From an uncultured Campylobacter sp. (GTDB taxonomy: Bacteria; Campylobacterota; Campylobacteria; Campylobacterales; Campylobacteraceae), in the NCBI GenBank assembly GCA_945873855.1, contig CAMCEN010000005.1, forward strand, positions 50,833 through 114,832: a stretch of DNA of 64,000 nucleotides. Reading direction: 5' to 3'. A program made the position numbers and the translations under genes. This document shows positions 16,815-25,011 of this stretch, piece after piece. The notes under the pieces are model-generated. The model saw only the letters and a list, made by a program, of their open reading frames with translations. It made no database searches and was not told the DNA's origin. Position 1 is the first letter of the stretch. The number at the start of each line of letters is the position of its first letter.

Positions 16815-17573
16815 ATGAAAAGCTTTTTTCTTAAAAGTTGTGTGGCTGTTAGTTTTAGCGCAAGTTCGTTGCTAGCGCATTTTGGCGTGGTAATCCCTAG
16901 CGCAAATGTGGTTGAAGAGCAAGCAAAACTTCAAATCACTTATAAATTCACTCATCCTTTTGAGCAAATGATGATGAATATGGCAAAACCTAATGAAGCA
17001 GGCGTCTTTATAAACGGCAAAAAAACTGATCTACTGCCTAGTCTAAAAGAGCAAAAAGATGGGCAAAACTCATACTGGCAAAGTGAGTTTGAGATAAAAG
17101 AGCCTGGGCTATATGTGTTTTACGCTGATCCGCAAGGCTATTTTGAGCCTAGTGAAGAAAAGTTCATCCGCCATATCACAAAAAGCGTGGTAAATGCTTA
17201 CGGCTATGGTGATGGTTGGGGCGAGCCTGTGGGGCTAAAAGCTGAGATTGTCCCGCTAACTCGCCCTTATGCGCTCTATGCTGGTATGAGTTTTAGCGGC
17301 CGTGTGCTTTATAAGGGTAAGCCGGTAAAAAACGCTGTGGTTGAAGTAGAGTTTATGAACGATGGCAAAAAGCTTAGCGCGCCTAGTGAGGATCACATTA
17401 CGCTTGAGGTTCGTACAAATGAGCTTGGCGAGTTTAGCTTTACTATGCCGCGCGCTGGCTGGTGGGGCTTTTCGGCGATTTTAGATGATGATGAGAAAAT
17501 GAAAAAAGACGGCAAAGAATACCCAGTTGAGCTTGGTGCGGTGATTTGGGTTAAGGCTGATGAGTTTAAATAA
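16815..17573 (+). CDS. nikK: NikK, periplasmic DUF4198 component of nickel transport
   Basis: A 252-residue exported protein: signal peptide up to about residue 21, then the mature N terminus HFGVVIPS, whose exposed histidine is typical of NikK. The C-terminal part is an Ig-like carboxypeptidase-regulatory fold (KPVKNAVVEVEFMNDGK; TNELGEFSFTMPRAGWWGF). In Campylobacterota and relatives DUF4198 proteins head nikKMLQO operons and are thought to hand nickel to the membrane unit. The next four genes complete that set. Confidence 0.85.
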   Translation: MKSFFLKSCVAVSFSASSLLAHFGVVIPSANVVEEQAKLQITYKFTHPFEQMMMNMAKPNEAGVFINGKKTDLLPSLKEQKDGQNSYWQSEFEIKEPGLYVFYADPQGYFEPSEEKFIRHITKSVVNAYGYGDGWGEPVGLKAEIVPLTRPYALYAGMSFSGRVLYKGKPVKNAVVEVEFMNDGKKLSAPSEDHITLEVRTNELGEFSFTMPRAGWWGFSAILDDDEKMKKDGKEYPVELGAVIWVKADEFK

Positions 17574-17721
17574 AATCTAGAATTCCCTAGCAATTCTTTT
17601 TAGGGGGTTGCGGGGGAATTTTACGGAATTTTAGAATTCCCTAGCAATTTTTTTAAGGAATTTGGAATTCCTAGCAATTTTTTTAAGGAATTCTAGAATT
17701 CCTTGTGATAAAAGGCAAAAA
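17574..17721. repeat. Palindrome cluster between nikK and nikM
   Basis: Four GAATTCTAGAATTCC-type copies, two of them in a duplicated 'CCTAGCAATTTTTTTAAGGAATT' context (split here as a repeat of about 23 bases near 17640-17697). They separate nikK from nikM but probably stay inside the operon. Confidence 0.75.
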
Positions 17722-18303
17722 ATGCATATTAGCGAAGGGGTTTTGCGCCCTGAAATTATCATCCCTACTAGCGTGGCGGCAGTTTGCTTGGCAGGATACT
17801 TTTTGTGGCGACTTAAAAGTGATGAGATAGTTCGCACAGCTGCGATGAGTGCTGTTTTTTTTATGGGTTCGTTCATACATGTGCCACTTGGGATTACTTC
17901 CATTCATCTTATGCTTAGTGGACTAGTTGGTGTTTTTGCTGGTAAAAATGCCTTTTTGGCGATTTTGATAGCGCTTATTTTTCAGGGGCTACTTTTTGGC
18001 TTTGGTGGGTTTAGCGTGCTTGGGCTAAATGCGCTCATGCTTGGCTTGCCTGCGATTTTAGGTGCTGTTTTTGCTAGGCATTTGGAGCGCAAAATTAACT
18101 GGTTTTTGGCTGGTTTTGTGCCTATTTTTATTTCAGCTGTGATTTTGAGCGTGGTTTTACTGCTAAATGGCGAGGGCTTTGAGGCACTTTCTGGCGTGCT
18201 GCTAGCCTCAAATGCTGTTTTGATGGTGATCGAAGGCTTTATAAGCTTTTTTGCTATTGGCTTTATTTTAAAGGTAAAACCGGAGCTTTTAAATGTTAAA
18301 TAG
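17722..18303 (+). CDS. nikM: NikM, nickel-binding membrane component of ECF transporter
   Basis: A 193-residue membrane protein starting with MHISEGVLRPE. The N-terminal Met-His motif buries the metal in the CbiM/NikM family, which fixes the start at 17722 despite open frame upstream. The inner segment FIHVPLGITSIHLMLSGLVGV carries the second metal-site histidines. It gives substrate specificity to the nickel ECF transporter. Confidence 0.92.
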   Translation: MHISEGVLRPEIIIPTSVAAVCLAGYFLWRLKSDEIVRTAAMSAVFFMGSFIHVPLGITSIHLMLSGLVGVFAGKNAFLAILIALIFQGLLFGFGGFSVLGLNALMLGLPAILGAVFARHLERKINWFLAGFVPIFISAVILSVVLLLNGEGFEALSGVLLASNAVLMVIEGFISFFAIGFILKVKPELLNVK

Positions 18304-18829
18304 ATTTTTGTTTTTACTGATTATTTCGTGCTCACTGGGGTTTGCGCACTCGCTAAAAGTCTTTGCTAAATCTAGTGATAACGCCCTTGAAATCAAAGGC
18401 TACTATTATGGTGGCTCAGCCTGTAAGGGCTGCGCGGTAGAACTAAGAGATGAAAATGGTGCCTTTGCTAGCTTAAAGCTAGATGAGCAGGGCAGGGTGA
18501 ATACTGCGCTGCCAAATAAAATTAGCTTTAAAATCGCTGTTATCGCAGCTGGCGGACATCTAAAAGAAATAGAGTTTAAAAACCCAAACTTTGCGCAAAA
18601 TCAGCCAAATAACAGCAGCAAAAACCCTACGCCGCCGCTGCAAAACTCGCAAAACACGCAAAACACGCAAAATACGCAAAGCTTAAAAAGCTCGCCAGTG
18701 CCTGCAAACACGCAAAATCAGCTAGATGAAAAAAGCTCTGTTTTTCTAGAATTCCTTAAAGGCTTTGGTTCAATTTTAGCAATTTTTATCATTTTTAGCG
18801 TGATATATTTTGCCAAGAAAAAAAGATGA
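18293..18829 (+). CDS. nikL: NikL, small accessory subunit of nickel ECF transporter
   Basis: A 178-residue protein with an N-terminal signal or anchor segment, an Ig-like domain with a cysteine pair (GGSACKGCAVEL), a low-complexity Asn/Gln/Pro linker with a threefold QNT repeat (about 115-132), and a C-terminal membrane helix near 155-173. This two-anchor layout is that of NikL/NikN-type subunits. The start overlaps nikM by 11 bases. A repeat half site codes FLEFL before the last helix. Confidence 0.8.
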   Translation: MLNRFLFLLIISCSLGFAHSLKVFAKSSDNALEIKGYYYGGSACKGCAVELRDENGAFASLKLDEQGRVNTALPNKISFKIAVIAAGGHLKEIEFKNPNFAQNQPNNSSKNPTPPLQNSQNTQNTQNTQSLKSSPVPANTQNQLDEKSSVFLEFLKGFGSILAIFIIFSVIYFAKKKR

Positions 18830-19473
18830 AAAATCACGGCGCACTTAGCCTTATAATCACAGCTATTTATAGCTTTGGCGTGGGTGTTAGTGCAGAGTTT
18901 AGCCTCCTTTTTGCCTTGCCAATTTTGCTACTTTTTTGCCTTAAAAAAATAGTGGTTTTAAACTTGCTTAAAAAGATATTTTTCTTAAATCTTTTTGTAG
19001 CTTTTGCTGTTTTTAGCGTGATGCTAACTAGAAACTACGAACTAGCCTTGCTTATAGCACTTCGGGCAAATCTCATTATGCTTTTTAATCTCATGCTTTT
19101 TGCTGGACTAAAGGAGGAGCAAATCGCTGGGCTTTTTAGTGAGCTCAAATTTAGCGCAAAGTTTGTTAGCCTTGTGTATTTCTCGCTATTTTTTGTAGGA
19201 ATTTTGCGCCGCGAGCTTGGCATTCGCTTGCTTGCTCTCTGGTCTCGTGGGGCAGGGCGGGGGTTTTTTAGGCTAAAAGCATATGCAAATATCGTTGCCT
19301 TGCTTATGATTTTGGCACTAAAAAAGTCTGCTAGCTTGGAGCTTACGCTAAAAGCTAGGGGCTTTAAATCGCAGATTTTGTGGGGGCAGAAGTTTAGGGC
19401 TTTTGGGGTTGAGATATTTTTGCTAATTTGCGTTATAATCTGCGTTACTTTACCTTATTTGGAGTTTTTATGA
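18826..19473 (+). CDS. nikQ: NikQ, transmembrane coupling subunit (CbiQ/EcfT)
   Basis: A 215-residue membrane protein of the EcfT family with several hydrophobic helices. The coupling motifs that contact the ATPase are visible as RGAGRGFFRLKAYANIVALL (around 140-160) and SLELTLKARGFKSQ (around 170-183), containing the expected A-R-G signature. It starts in the ATGA overlap with nikL and ends in the ATGA overlap with nikO. Confidence 0.88.
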   Translation: MKNHGALSLIITAIYSFGVGVSAEFSLLFALPILLLFCLKKIVVLNLLKKIFFLNLFVAFAVFSVMLTRNYELALLIALRANLIMLFNLMLFAGLKEEQIAGLFSELKFSAKFVSLVYFSLFFVGILRRELGIRLLALWSRGAGRGFFRLKAYANIVALLMILALKKSASLELTLKARGFKSQILWGQKFRAFGVEIFLLICVIICVTLPYLEFL

Positions 19474-20105
19474 GTTGTTCGTTATCGGCTGTGAAAATCT
19501 GCGCTAAGATAGCTGAGCGTGAGCTTTTTAGAGATTTTAGCCTAAGCCTTGCGCATAAGCAAAAGTTAGCCTTACTAGCACCAAATGGCAGAGGCAAAAG
19601 CACCTTGCTAATGATTTTAGCAGGGCTTTTGCCAGTTAGTTCTGGGCAGATTTTCATCTTTGATGATGAGATGAAAAGCCTAAAAGATTTTGAGAAGCAC
19701 CGCAGTAAAATCGGCTTTTTGTTTCAAGACAGCAATGAGCAGTTTGTAAGGGCTAGTGTGCTTGATGATGTGGGCTTTGGTCTACTTAGTTTTGAGCTTT
19801 GTGCTAGCAAAGAGCAGGCTGATACCAAGGCTCTAAAAATGCTTGAGAGCCTTGGTATTTCACACTTAAAGGATAAAATTTGCTTTCATCTAAGCGGTGG
19901 TGAGAAAAAGCTAGTAGCCCTAGCTGGCGTGCTGATAACTGAGCCAAAAATCGTGTTTTTAGACGAGCCTACAGCTGGGCTTGACGAGAGTAGCTCTGCT
20001 AGGTTAGCTGAGATTTTAGGTAGCATTGATGCTAGCATGCTGATTGCTAGTCACGACAAAGACTTTGTTAGCAAAATTACTTCTAATGTTTATAAGCTAG
20101 ATTGA
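19470..20105 (+). CDS. nikO: NikO, ATP-binding subunit of nickel ECF transporter
   Basis: A 211-residue ABC ATPase. Walker A reads APNGRGKSTLL, the signature LSGGEKKLVALAG, and Walker B KIVFLDEPTAGLD, followed by a switch histidine in IASHDKDF. The ATG at 19470 is fixed by GGAG upstream and the overlap with the nikQ stop. It powers nickel uptake, probably to feed the [NiFe]-hydrogenase for which hypE and hypA are present at 37-39 kb. Confidence 0.93.
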   Translation: MSCSLSAVKICAKIAERELFRDFSLSLAHKQKLALLAPNGRGKSTLLMILAGLLPVSSGQIFIFDDEMKSLKDFEKHRSKIGFLFQDSNEQFVRASVLDDVGFGLLSFELCASKEQADTKALKMLESLGISHLKDKICFHLSGGEKKLVALAGVLITEPKIVFLDEPTAGLDESSSARLAEILGSIDASMLIASHDKDFVSKITSNVYKLD

Positions 20106-20640
20106 AAATACTCTAGAATTGTTTTTGGGGGTTAGGGGGTATTTTTAGGAATTCTAGATTTAGCCTTAGGGAATTCTAAAATTCCCTGCGTCATTGCGAG
20201 GGAGCAAAGCGACCGAAGCTAGTAATTTTAGATTTTTATCCTAGACATTCTAAATTCCCTGTCATCCCCCAGCCCCTTTGGGGGATCTCTATAGGGAATT
20301 TAGAATTTATTTGTGATGAAATTCATGAGTCAAGTCGGGAGATGACAAAGAAAGTCACGTCGGGGGATAACACAAGGCTTAGGGAATTCTAGAATTTTCG
20401 TTATTGCGAGCGAAGCGAAGCAATCTCTAGAAATTCTAAATTCATCCTTAGGAATTCTAAATTTTAGGCTAGGGAATTCTAGAATTTCTCTTAGGAATTC
20501 TAGAATTCCTAGGCTTTTTGGGGGTTAGGGGGTATTTTTAGGAATTCTAGTTTTAGCCTTAGGGAATTCTAGATTAGGAATTCTAGATTAGGAATTCTAG
20601 AATTCCCTAGAATAAAAGACAGCCCCTAACCCCCAGAAAA
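20106..20640. repeat. Mosaic repeat island 1
   Basis: No gene is seen. The island contains many GAATTCTAGA palindromes and two copies of a GGGGTTAGGGGGTATTTTTAGGAATTC-type unit (20125-20155 and 20520-20545). It has two REP-like units of the CGTCATTGCGAG...GAAGCAATCTC family (20189-20220, truncated, and 20401-20427) and one GTCATCCCCCAG...GGGGATCTC hairpin unit (20261-20290). The ends face convergent genes. Confidence 0.85.
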
Positions 20641-21840
20641 CTAGCTGCCAAGTGAGCTGGTTTGGTATAAGCGCATGAGCTTTTCATAAAAATCTCGCTG
20701 TGAGTAAGATTCTACTATGCCATCATTTGGGAATAAATCGCCGCAGAGCTTTTGAAGTGAGTTAAAACGCTTAGGATAAAGCCTATCTAAAATTATAGCA
20801 GAGACTTGCGGACGCATGAGCATGGCTGGTGGCATTATGCCTTTAAATAGCAGTTTTTTGAGCGTATTTACATGGTATTTGATGTGGTGGTGCGCTCCGT
20901 GTGGGCAGGATTTTGAGCTTACTATGGTGTGGCAAAGCTCACAGTAAAACATCTCAGGCATCACAATAAGCTCAAGCCCAAGCTCACTAGCATAATCATC
21001 AAGCAAGGTGCTAGCGATGTTATGCTCATAATGAAGCCCAAGTCCGGTGTGAGATTGTCCAATTACTAGCTTATTTGCGCCAAAGTTTTTAGCAGCTATC
21101 GCCTCTAAAACAGGATTTATATGGTCGCTAAAAAGCGTGGTATTGCTAAAAGGCACGATGCAAACTCGCTCTTTTGGTATATAGTTCTCGCAGACATACT
21201 CCAAGCACTCAAGACGCAGGTCAAAATCAAGCCTACCTTCGCTGCTAAAGGTCCGCACCAAAAAGATCAAAACCAAATCAGCCTTGTCAATCGTCATGCG
21301 AATAAGCCTTTCATGTAAGCGGTGCAGGGGATCTGCTGTAAGCATAATAGCTGTAACCTTGCTAGCGCCAACTTCGGCTATACGCTTTTGGATTTGTTCT
21401 TTTGTGCTTATTAGCTCGTTTTTGCGCAGGCTAAACTCGCCGCTAATTGCGATTTTGCCACTTTGTTCGCCATCTTTATTTAAAATGCAAATATTTTTGG
21501 CAGTAAAAATGCTAAGATCAGGATTTTTTTGTTCATAAAAGCTTTTTATATCAATATCGCCGATTATTTCTCCATTTAAGGCTAGATTTAGCTTAATTTC
21601 TTTTTTAGTAGAGCTTTTTAGCTCTTTTAGCAGGTTTTGAGCACTCTCAAGCGAAGGTGCAAAGCTATAAGCAAAGGGCATAATCACGCCCAAAAGCCTA
21701 CCGCTTCGCTCTACTTCAAGAGCCTCTTCCTCATCCATAAGAGATCTAAAATTCCCAAGCGCACCGCTATCAATAAGCTCCAATGTGCTAAACTCTTCAA
21801 GGGTAATATCTAGCGTTTTATTTCTTTTTGGCGATATCAT
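20641..21840 (-). CDS. Sulfate adenylyltransferase-like protein (Cj1609 type)
   Basis: A 399-residue protein with the two-part plan of ATP sulfurylase: an N-terminal PUA-like domain and a nucleotidyltransferase domain. The ATP-binding motif appears as TADPLHRLHERLIR near residue 168, and VIGQSHTGLGLHYEH corresponds to the GRDHAG region. A cysteine-rich stretch with CELCHT and CPHGAHHH follows, as a possible metal site. The usual C-terminal SGT.LR motif is not clear, so true sulfate activation is uncertain. A gene of this type sits beside the same response regulator in C. jejuni (Cj1608-Cj1609), which supports orthology. Overlaps that regulator by 23 bases. Confidence 0.75.
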   Translation of the reverse strand: MISPKRNKTLDITLEEFSTLELIDSGALGNFRSLMDEEEALEVERSGRLLGVIMPFAYSFAPSLESAQNLLKELKSSTKKEIKLNLALNGEIIGDIDIKSFYEQKNPDLSIFTAKNICILNKDGEQSGKIAISGEFSLRKNELISTKEQIQKRIAEVGASKVTAIMLTADPLHRLHERLIRMTIDKADLVLIFLVRTFSSEGRLDFDLRLECLEYVCENYIPKERVCIVPFSNTTLFSDHINPVLEAIAAKNFGANKLVIGQSHTGLGLHYEHNIASTLLDDYASELGLELIVMPEMFYCELCHTIVSSKSCPHGAHHHIKYHVNTLKKLLFKGIMPPAMLMRPQVSAIILDRLYPKRFNSLQKLCGDLFPNDGIVESYSQRDFYEKLMRLYQTSSLGS

Positions 21841-22645
21841 ATTTGCGTCTCCTCTCCCAAAGCGACTTGCGAGAAATACCTAGTATACTAGCTAGTTGCG
21901 TGTCGTTGTGTGTGTCTTGGTGGCTGATGATGCAGTGTTTGATATAATCATCAATAGGCATGATATTTGTATTATAAGTGCTGATTTCATAGGTGCTAAA
22001 GCCCTCTAGTTCTTGGCTTGAGCGGATGATTAGCTTTTTGTTTTTGCTTTCTTTTATGCTATCTTGTTCTTTTTGGCTAAGTTCATCAAAGTTGTAAAAA
22101 TACAAAATTTGCAAAGAGCTATTAAGTTTTGAGAGATCGTTTTTTAGGCGCAAAAAGCTTCGATTTTTTGCCTTAGATAGAGCGTAGACAAAAATATCGC
22201 AGTTTGTAACGCTACTACACTCTATGCGCAGTGGCAAGCGCAGCTTTAGCAGATCTTTTAGGTTATAGTTATTTTGTTCTTGTAAAATGCCCTCAAAGCT
22301 CTCATTTAGCTGTTTAGCACGCAAAAATGCGCTGTGCATGTTGATTTTGCGTAGCAACTCTTCCATGATAACTGGCTTTAGGATATAGTCGTTTGCCCCA
22401 GCTCTAAGTGCTGATGTGATGTCGCTATTTAGGTAGTTTGCTAGCATTATGATTACTGAGTTTGGATAGGATTTTATGAGTTTTGCAGACTCAAAAAAGG
22501 AACCCAACAAAACTACATCATACTCGCTATCATCTTGGATATTTTGATTTGGCATACGCACACAGCAAATATGCCCTTCGTTTTCTAGCTTTCTAGCTAA
22601 GCTTTGGGCTAGGTAGGTCTCGCTTTCTATGATGAGAATTTGCAT
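21818..22645 (-). CDS. cemR: Atypical orphan response regulator, HP1021/CemR type
   Basis: A 275-residue protein with a receiver-like N-terminal domain and a C-terminal Fis-type helix-turn-helix (QLASILGISRKSLWERRRKYDI). The receiver lacks the phosphorylated aspartate (YDVVLLG where LLD is usual) and the switch threonine (IIMLA), while the lysine is kept (ILKP). This degeneracy is characteristic of HP1021 of Helicobacter and Cj1608 (CemR) of Campylobacter, phosphorylation-independent regulators of metabolism that also bind oriC. Context beside the Sat-like gene agrees. No kinase is nearby. Confidence 0.82.
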   Translation of the reverse strand: MQILIIESETYLAQSLARKLENEGHICCVRMPNQNIQDDSEYDVVLLGSFFESAKLIKSYPNSVIIMLANYLNSDITSALRAGANDYILKPVIMEELLRKINMHSAFLRAKQLNESFEGILQEQNNYNLKDLLKLRLPLRIECSSVTNCDIFVYALSKAKNRSFLRLKNDLSKLNSSLQILYFYNFDELSQKEQDSIKESKNKKLIIRSSQELEGFSTYEISTYNTNIMPIDDYIKHCIISHQDTHNDTQLASILGISRKSLWERRRKYDIAKKK

Positions 22646-22769
22646 TATTTGCCTTTTTGTATTTTGTATTTTAGCAAAAAGCTAGGGAATTCTAGAATTC
22701 CTAAATTCTAGAATTCTTAAACTAGAATTTCTAAACTAGAATTCCTAAATTCTAGAATTCCTGCTAGCT
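22646..22769. repeat. Palindrome cluster between htpG and cemR
   Basis: Four TCTAGAATTC-type units in about 90 bases (22684-22764), each preceded by CTAAA. No T-run terminator is seen for htpG. Confidence 0.75.
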
Positions 22770-24641
22770 TTATAACGCTTTACTTAGGATTTTTTCTAAG
22801 GCTTTGTTAAACTCGCTTGGATTTTCTATGCTAGCACCTTCTGCGATTTTTGCCATACCAAAAAGCACCTTTGCCATACTTGGGGCTAAGATAGCGTTAT
22901 CTTTTAGCTTAGTAAAGATTTCGTGATTCCAGTTTAACTCTAAAATCGGCTTTACATCCTTTGGTTCGTGTCCCATTTGGCGCATTAGCATTTGCGTGGC
23001 GTAGTCTGGGTCGTTTTCATCAAAGACTAAGCACACAGCTGAGTCTGTAAGACGGCTTGAGATTTTTACATCTTTTACCTCGTCTTTTAAACTTTCTTTA
23101 AAGCTAGAGATGATAGCACCAGCGTCTTTTGTGGCGTTTTCTTGCTCTTTTTTCTCATCTTCGCTAAGCTCAGCTTTTTGATTAGCGATATTTGCTATAG
23201 CGCAGCCTTCAAACTCCCCAGCCATCGGCATAACGATATTATCAATCTCGCCATCGCAGATAAGCACATTTATATCACGCTTTTTGTAGCTTTCTAATAA
23301 AGGCGAAGTTCTAAGCAAGCCCTCGCTAGAACCGCTGATAAAATAAATATCTTTTTGCCCAGCAGCCATAGCCTCTTTATATTCGCTTAAGCTAATAAGC
23401 CCTTCTTTTTGGCTAGATTTAAAAAGACAAAGTTTTAAAATCTGCTCTTTGTGAGGATTAAAGCCATAAAGCCCTTCTTTTAGCACCTTGCCAAAAAGCT
23501 GCCAAAACTTCTCGTATTTTGCCCTATCATTTTTCATCATTTTTTCAAGCTCGGCAAAAATCTTTTTTATGCTTTGTTCTTTGACATTTGCTAGAATGCG
23601 GTTTTCTTGTAGGATTTCACGGCTGACATTTAAAGGCAGGTCTTCTACATCCATCACGCCTTTAACAAAGCGCAGGTAGCTAGGCAGCAGCTCTTTTGCA
23701 TCATCTGTGATAAAAACTCTTTTTACATAGAGCTTAACGCCACTTTGATAATCAGCCCTAAATAAATCAAAAGGCTCAGTGCTAGGGATAAAAAACAAGG
23801 TAGCAAACTCCAAAGTTCCCTCAGCCTTTGTATGAATAGTAGCAAGTGGCGCAGAGCTGTCGTGGCTAAGTCCAGCATAAAACTCATTATAATCGCTTTC
23901 TTTTAGCTCGGATTTGTTCATTTGCCAGATTGCGCTAGCTTTGTTTATTTGCGTATTTTTGCTCTCATAATGACCATCTTTTAGCTTCTCATCGCTTGCA
24001 TTTGGATCACCCGCTACCCACTCGTCTATGTCAGCAAAGATCGGGTAGGCAATGTGATTTGAGTATTTTTTTATTATATTTTGTATGCGAAAGCTCTCAG
24101 CAAACTCACCCTCGTTTAGGTGTAAAATCACATCTGTGCCAAAGCCATCTTTTTGGCACTCACTTATATCATAGCTTTTAGCATCGCTGCTCCACAAAAA
24201 GGCTTTATCTTCGCCTGCTTTACGGCTTTTTACCTCGATTTTAGAAGCGACCATAAAAGCTGAGTAAAAGCCCACGCCAAACTGACCGATAAGTGCGCTA
24301 TCTTTTTTCGCATCGCCGCTAAGTTTGGCTAAAAAGCCCTTTGTGCCACTATTTGCGATGGTACCTAGATTTGCGATTAGCTCGGCTTCATCCATGCCTA
24401 TACCATTGTCGCTGATTGTAAGGGTTTTTGCTTCTTTGTCGCATTTTATATCTATGCGGGGCCTCCAGTTCTCGCAAATGCTTTTGTATTTCTCATCACT
24501 TAGGCTTAGATAATTTAGTTTATCTATAGCATCGCTAGCATTTGAGATAAGCTCACGCAAGAATATTTCTTTGTTTGAATAAAGCGAGTGTATCATTAGA
24601 TTTAGTAGTTCGCCAACCTGAGCTGAGAATTCGTGTTTCAT
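22770..24641 (-). CDS. htpG: Molecular chaperone HtpG (Hsp90)
   Basis: A 623-residue cytoplasmic Hsp90. The GHKL ATP-binding motifs are [16 protein letters not shown] near residue 28, [21 protein letters not shown] near 77, and [13 protein letters not shown] near 118. The middle-domain catalytic arginine lies in [10 protein letters not shown]. Length is normal. Start and ribosome site (AAAGGATAAAC then ATG) are nearly identical to those of dnaK, and the homologous structured leader lies 32 bases upstream. This suggests the two chaperones share post-transcriptional or attenuation control. Confidence 0.98.
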   Translation of the reverse strand: MKHEFSAQVGELLNLMIHSLYSNKEIFLRELISNASDAIDKLNYLSLSDEKYKSICENWRPRIDIKCDKEAKTLTISDNGIGMDEAELIANLGTIANSGTKGFLAKLSGDAKKDSALIGQFGVGFYSAFMVASKIEVKSRKAGEDKAFLWSSDAKSYDISECQKDGFGTDVILHLNEGEFAESFRIQNIIKKYSNHIAYPIFADIDEWVAGDPNASDEKLKDGHYESKNTQINKASAIWQMNKSELKESDYNEFYAGLSHDSSAPLATIHTKAEGTLEFATLFFIPSTEPFDLFRADYQSGVKLYVKRVFITDDAKELLPSYLRFVKGVMDVEDLPLNVSREILQENRILANVKEQSIKKIFAELEKMMKNDRAKYEKFWQLFGKVLKEGLYGFNPHKEQILKLCLFKSSQKEGLISLSEYKEAMAAGQKDIYFISGSSEGLLRTSPLLESYKKRDINVLICDGEIDNIVMPMAGEFEGCAIANIANQKAELSEDEKKEQENATKDAGAIISSFKESLKDEVKDVKISSRLTDSAVCLVFDENDPDYATQMLMRQMGHEPKDVKPILELNWNHEIFTKLKDNAILAPSMAKVLFGMAKIAEGASIENPSEFNKALEKILSKAL

Positions 24642-24673
24642 GTTTATCCTTTCATTTTTGGTTTGTTTATAGC

Positions 24674-24869
24674 TGGGCTCAGTTCGCGGACGCTTTTTTA
24701 GAATTTTAGCTTAGGCAGCCCAGCACCTTACAAGCGAGCTTTTACGCAATTTCTTGCGGCTTGCGCCTTGAAAAGAAGCGTAAAACTCGCCCCAACGCTA
24801 CCGCTACGGTGCCCCACGGCTAGCCCTGCACTAAAATTCTAAAAAATCGCCTCACGACCTTAGAGCCCA
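24674..24869 (-). promoter_or_regulatory. Structured RNA leader of htpG (copy 2 of the two-copy element)
   Basis: Read on the minus strand this 196-nt element ends 32 nt before the htpG ATG. It has a closing helix TGGGCTC/GAGCCCA, a conserved TAAGGTnnTGAGG segment, a long helix pairing 24831-24849 with 24691-24709 (18 of 19 positions), an inner arm pairing 24778-24790 with 24734-24747 (one bulge, placed as in dnaK), and a core pairing GGCACC (24808-24813) with GGTGCT (24722-24727). Compared with the dnaK leader, nearly every long-helix base differs but pairing is kept, while unpaired core bases are the same. Confidence 0.8.
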
Positions 24870-25011
24870 TTTTATCGTCACTAAAAATTCTAGAATTCTC
24901 TCTGGAATTCCCTAGAGAATTCTAGAATTTAAATATCTAATTCTAAACTAAAAACTCTAGAATTCCATAGAGAATTTCAAAATTCCTTCTAGAATTATAT
25001 ATTTAGCTAAG
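24870..25011. repeat. Palindromes upstream of the htpG leader
   Basis: Several GAATTCTAGAATT half and full units (24888-24990) fill the space between the htpG leader and the end of the next minus-strand gene. The htpG promoter should lie here; no convincing -10 box was recognised on the minus strand. Confidence 0.65.

Noticed and set aside
17662..17721. Longer NikM start at 17662
   Set aside because: It would add 20 residues coded by palindrome repeats and hide the essential N-terminal Met-His metal motif.
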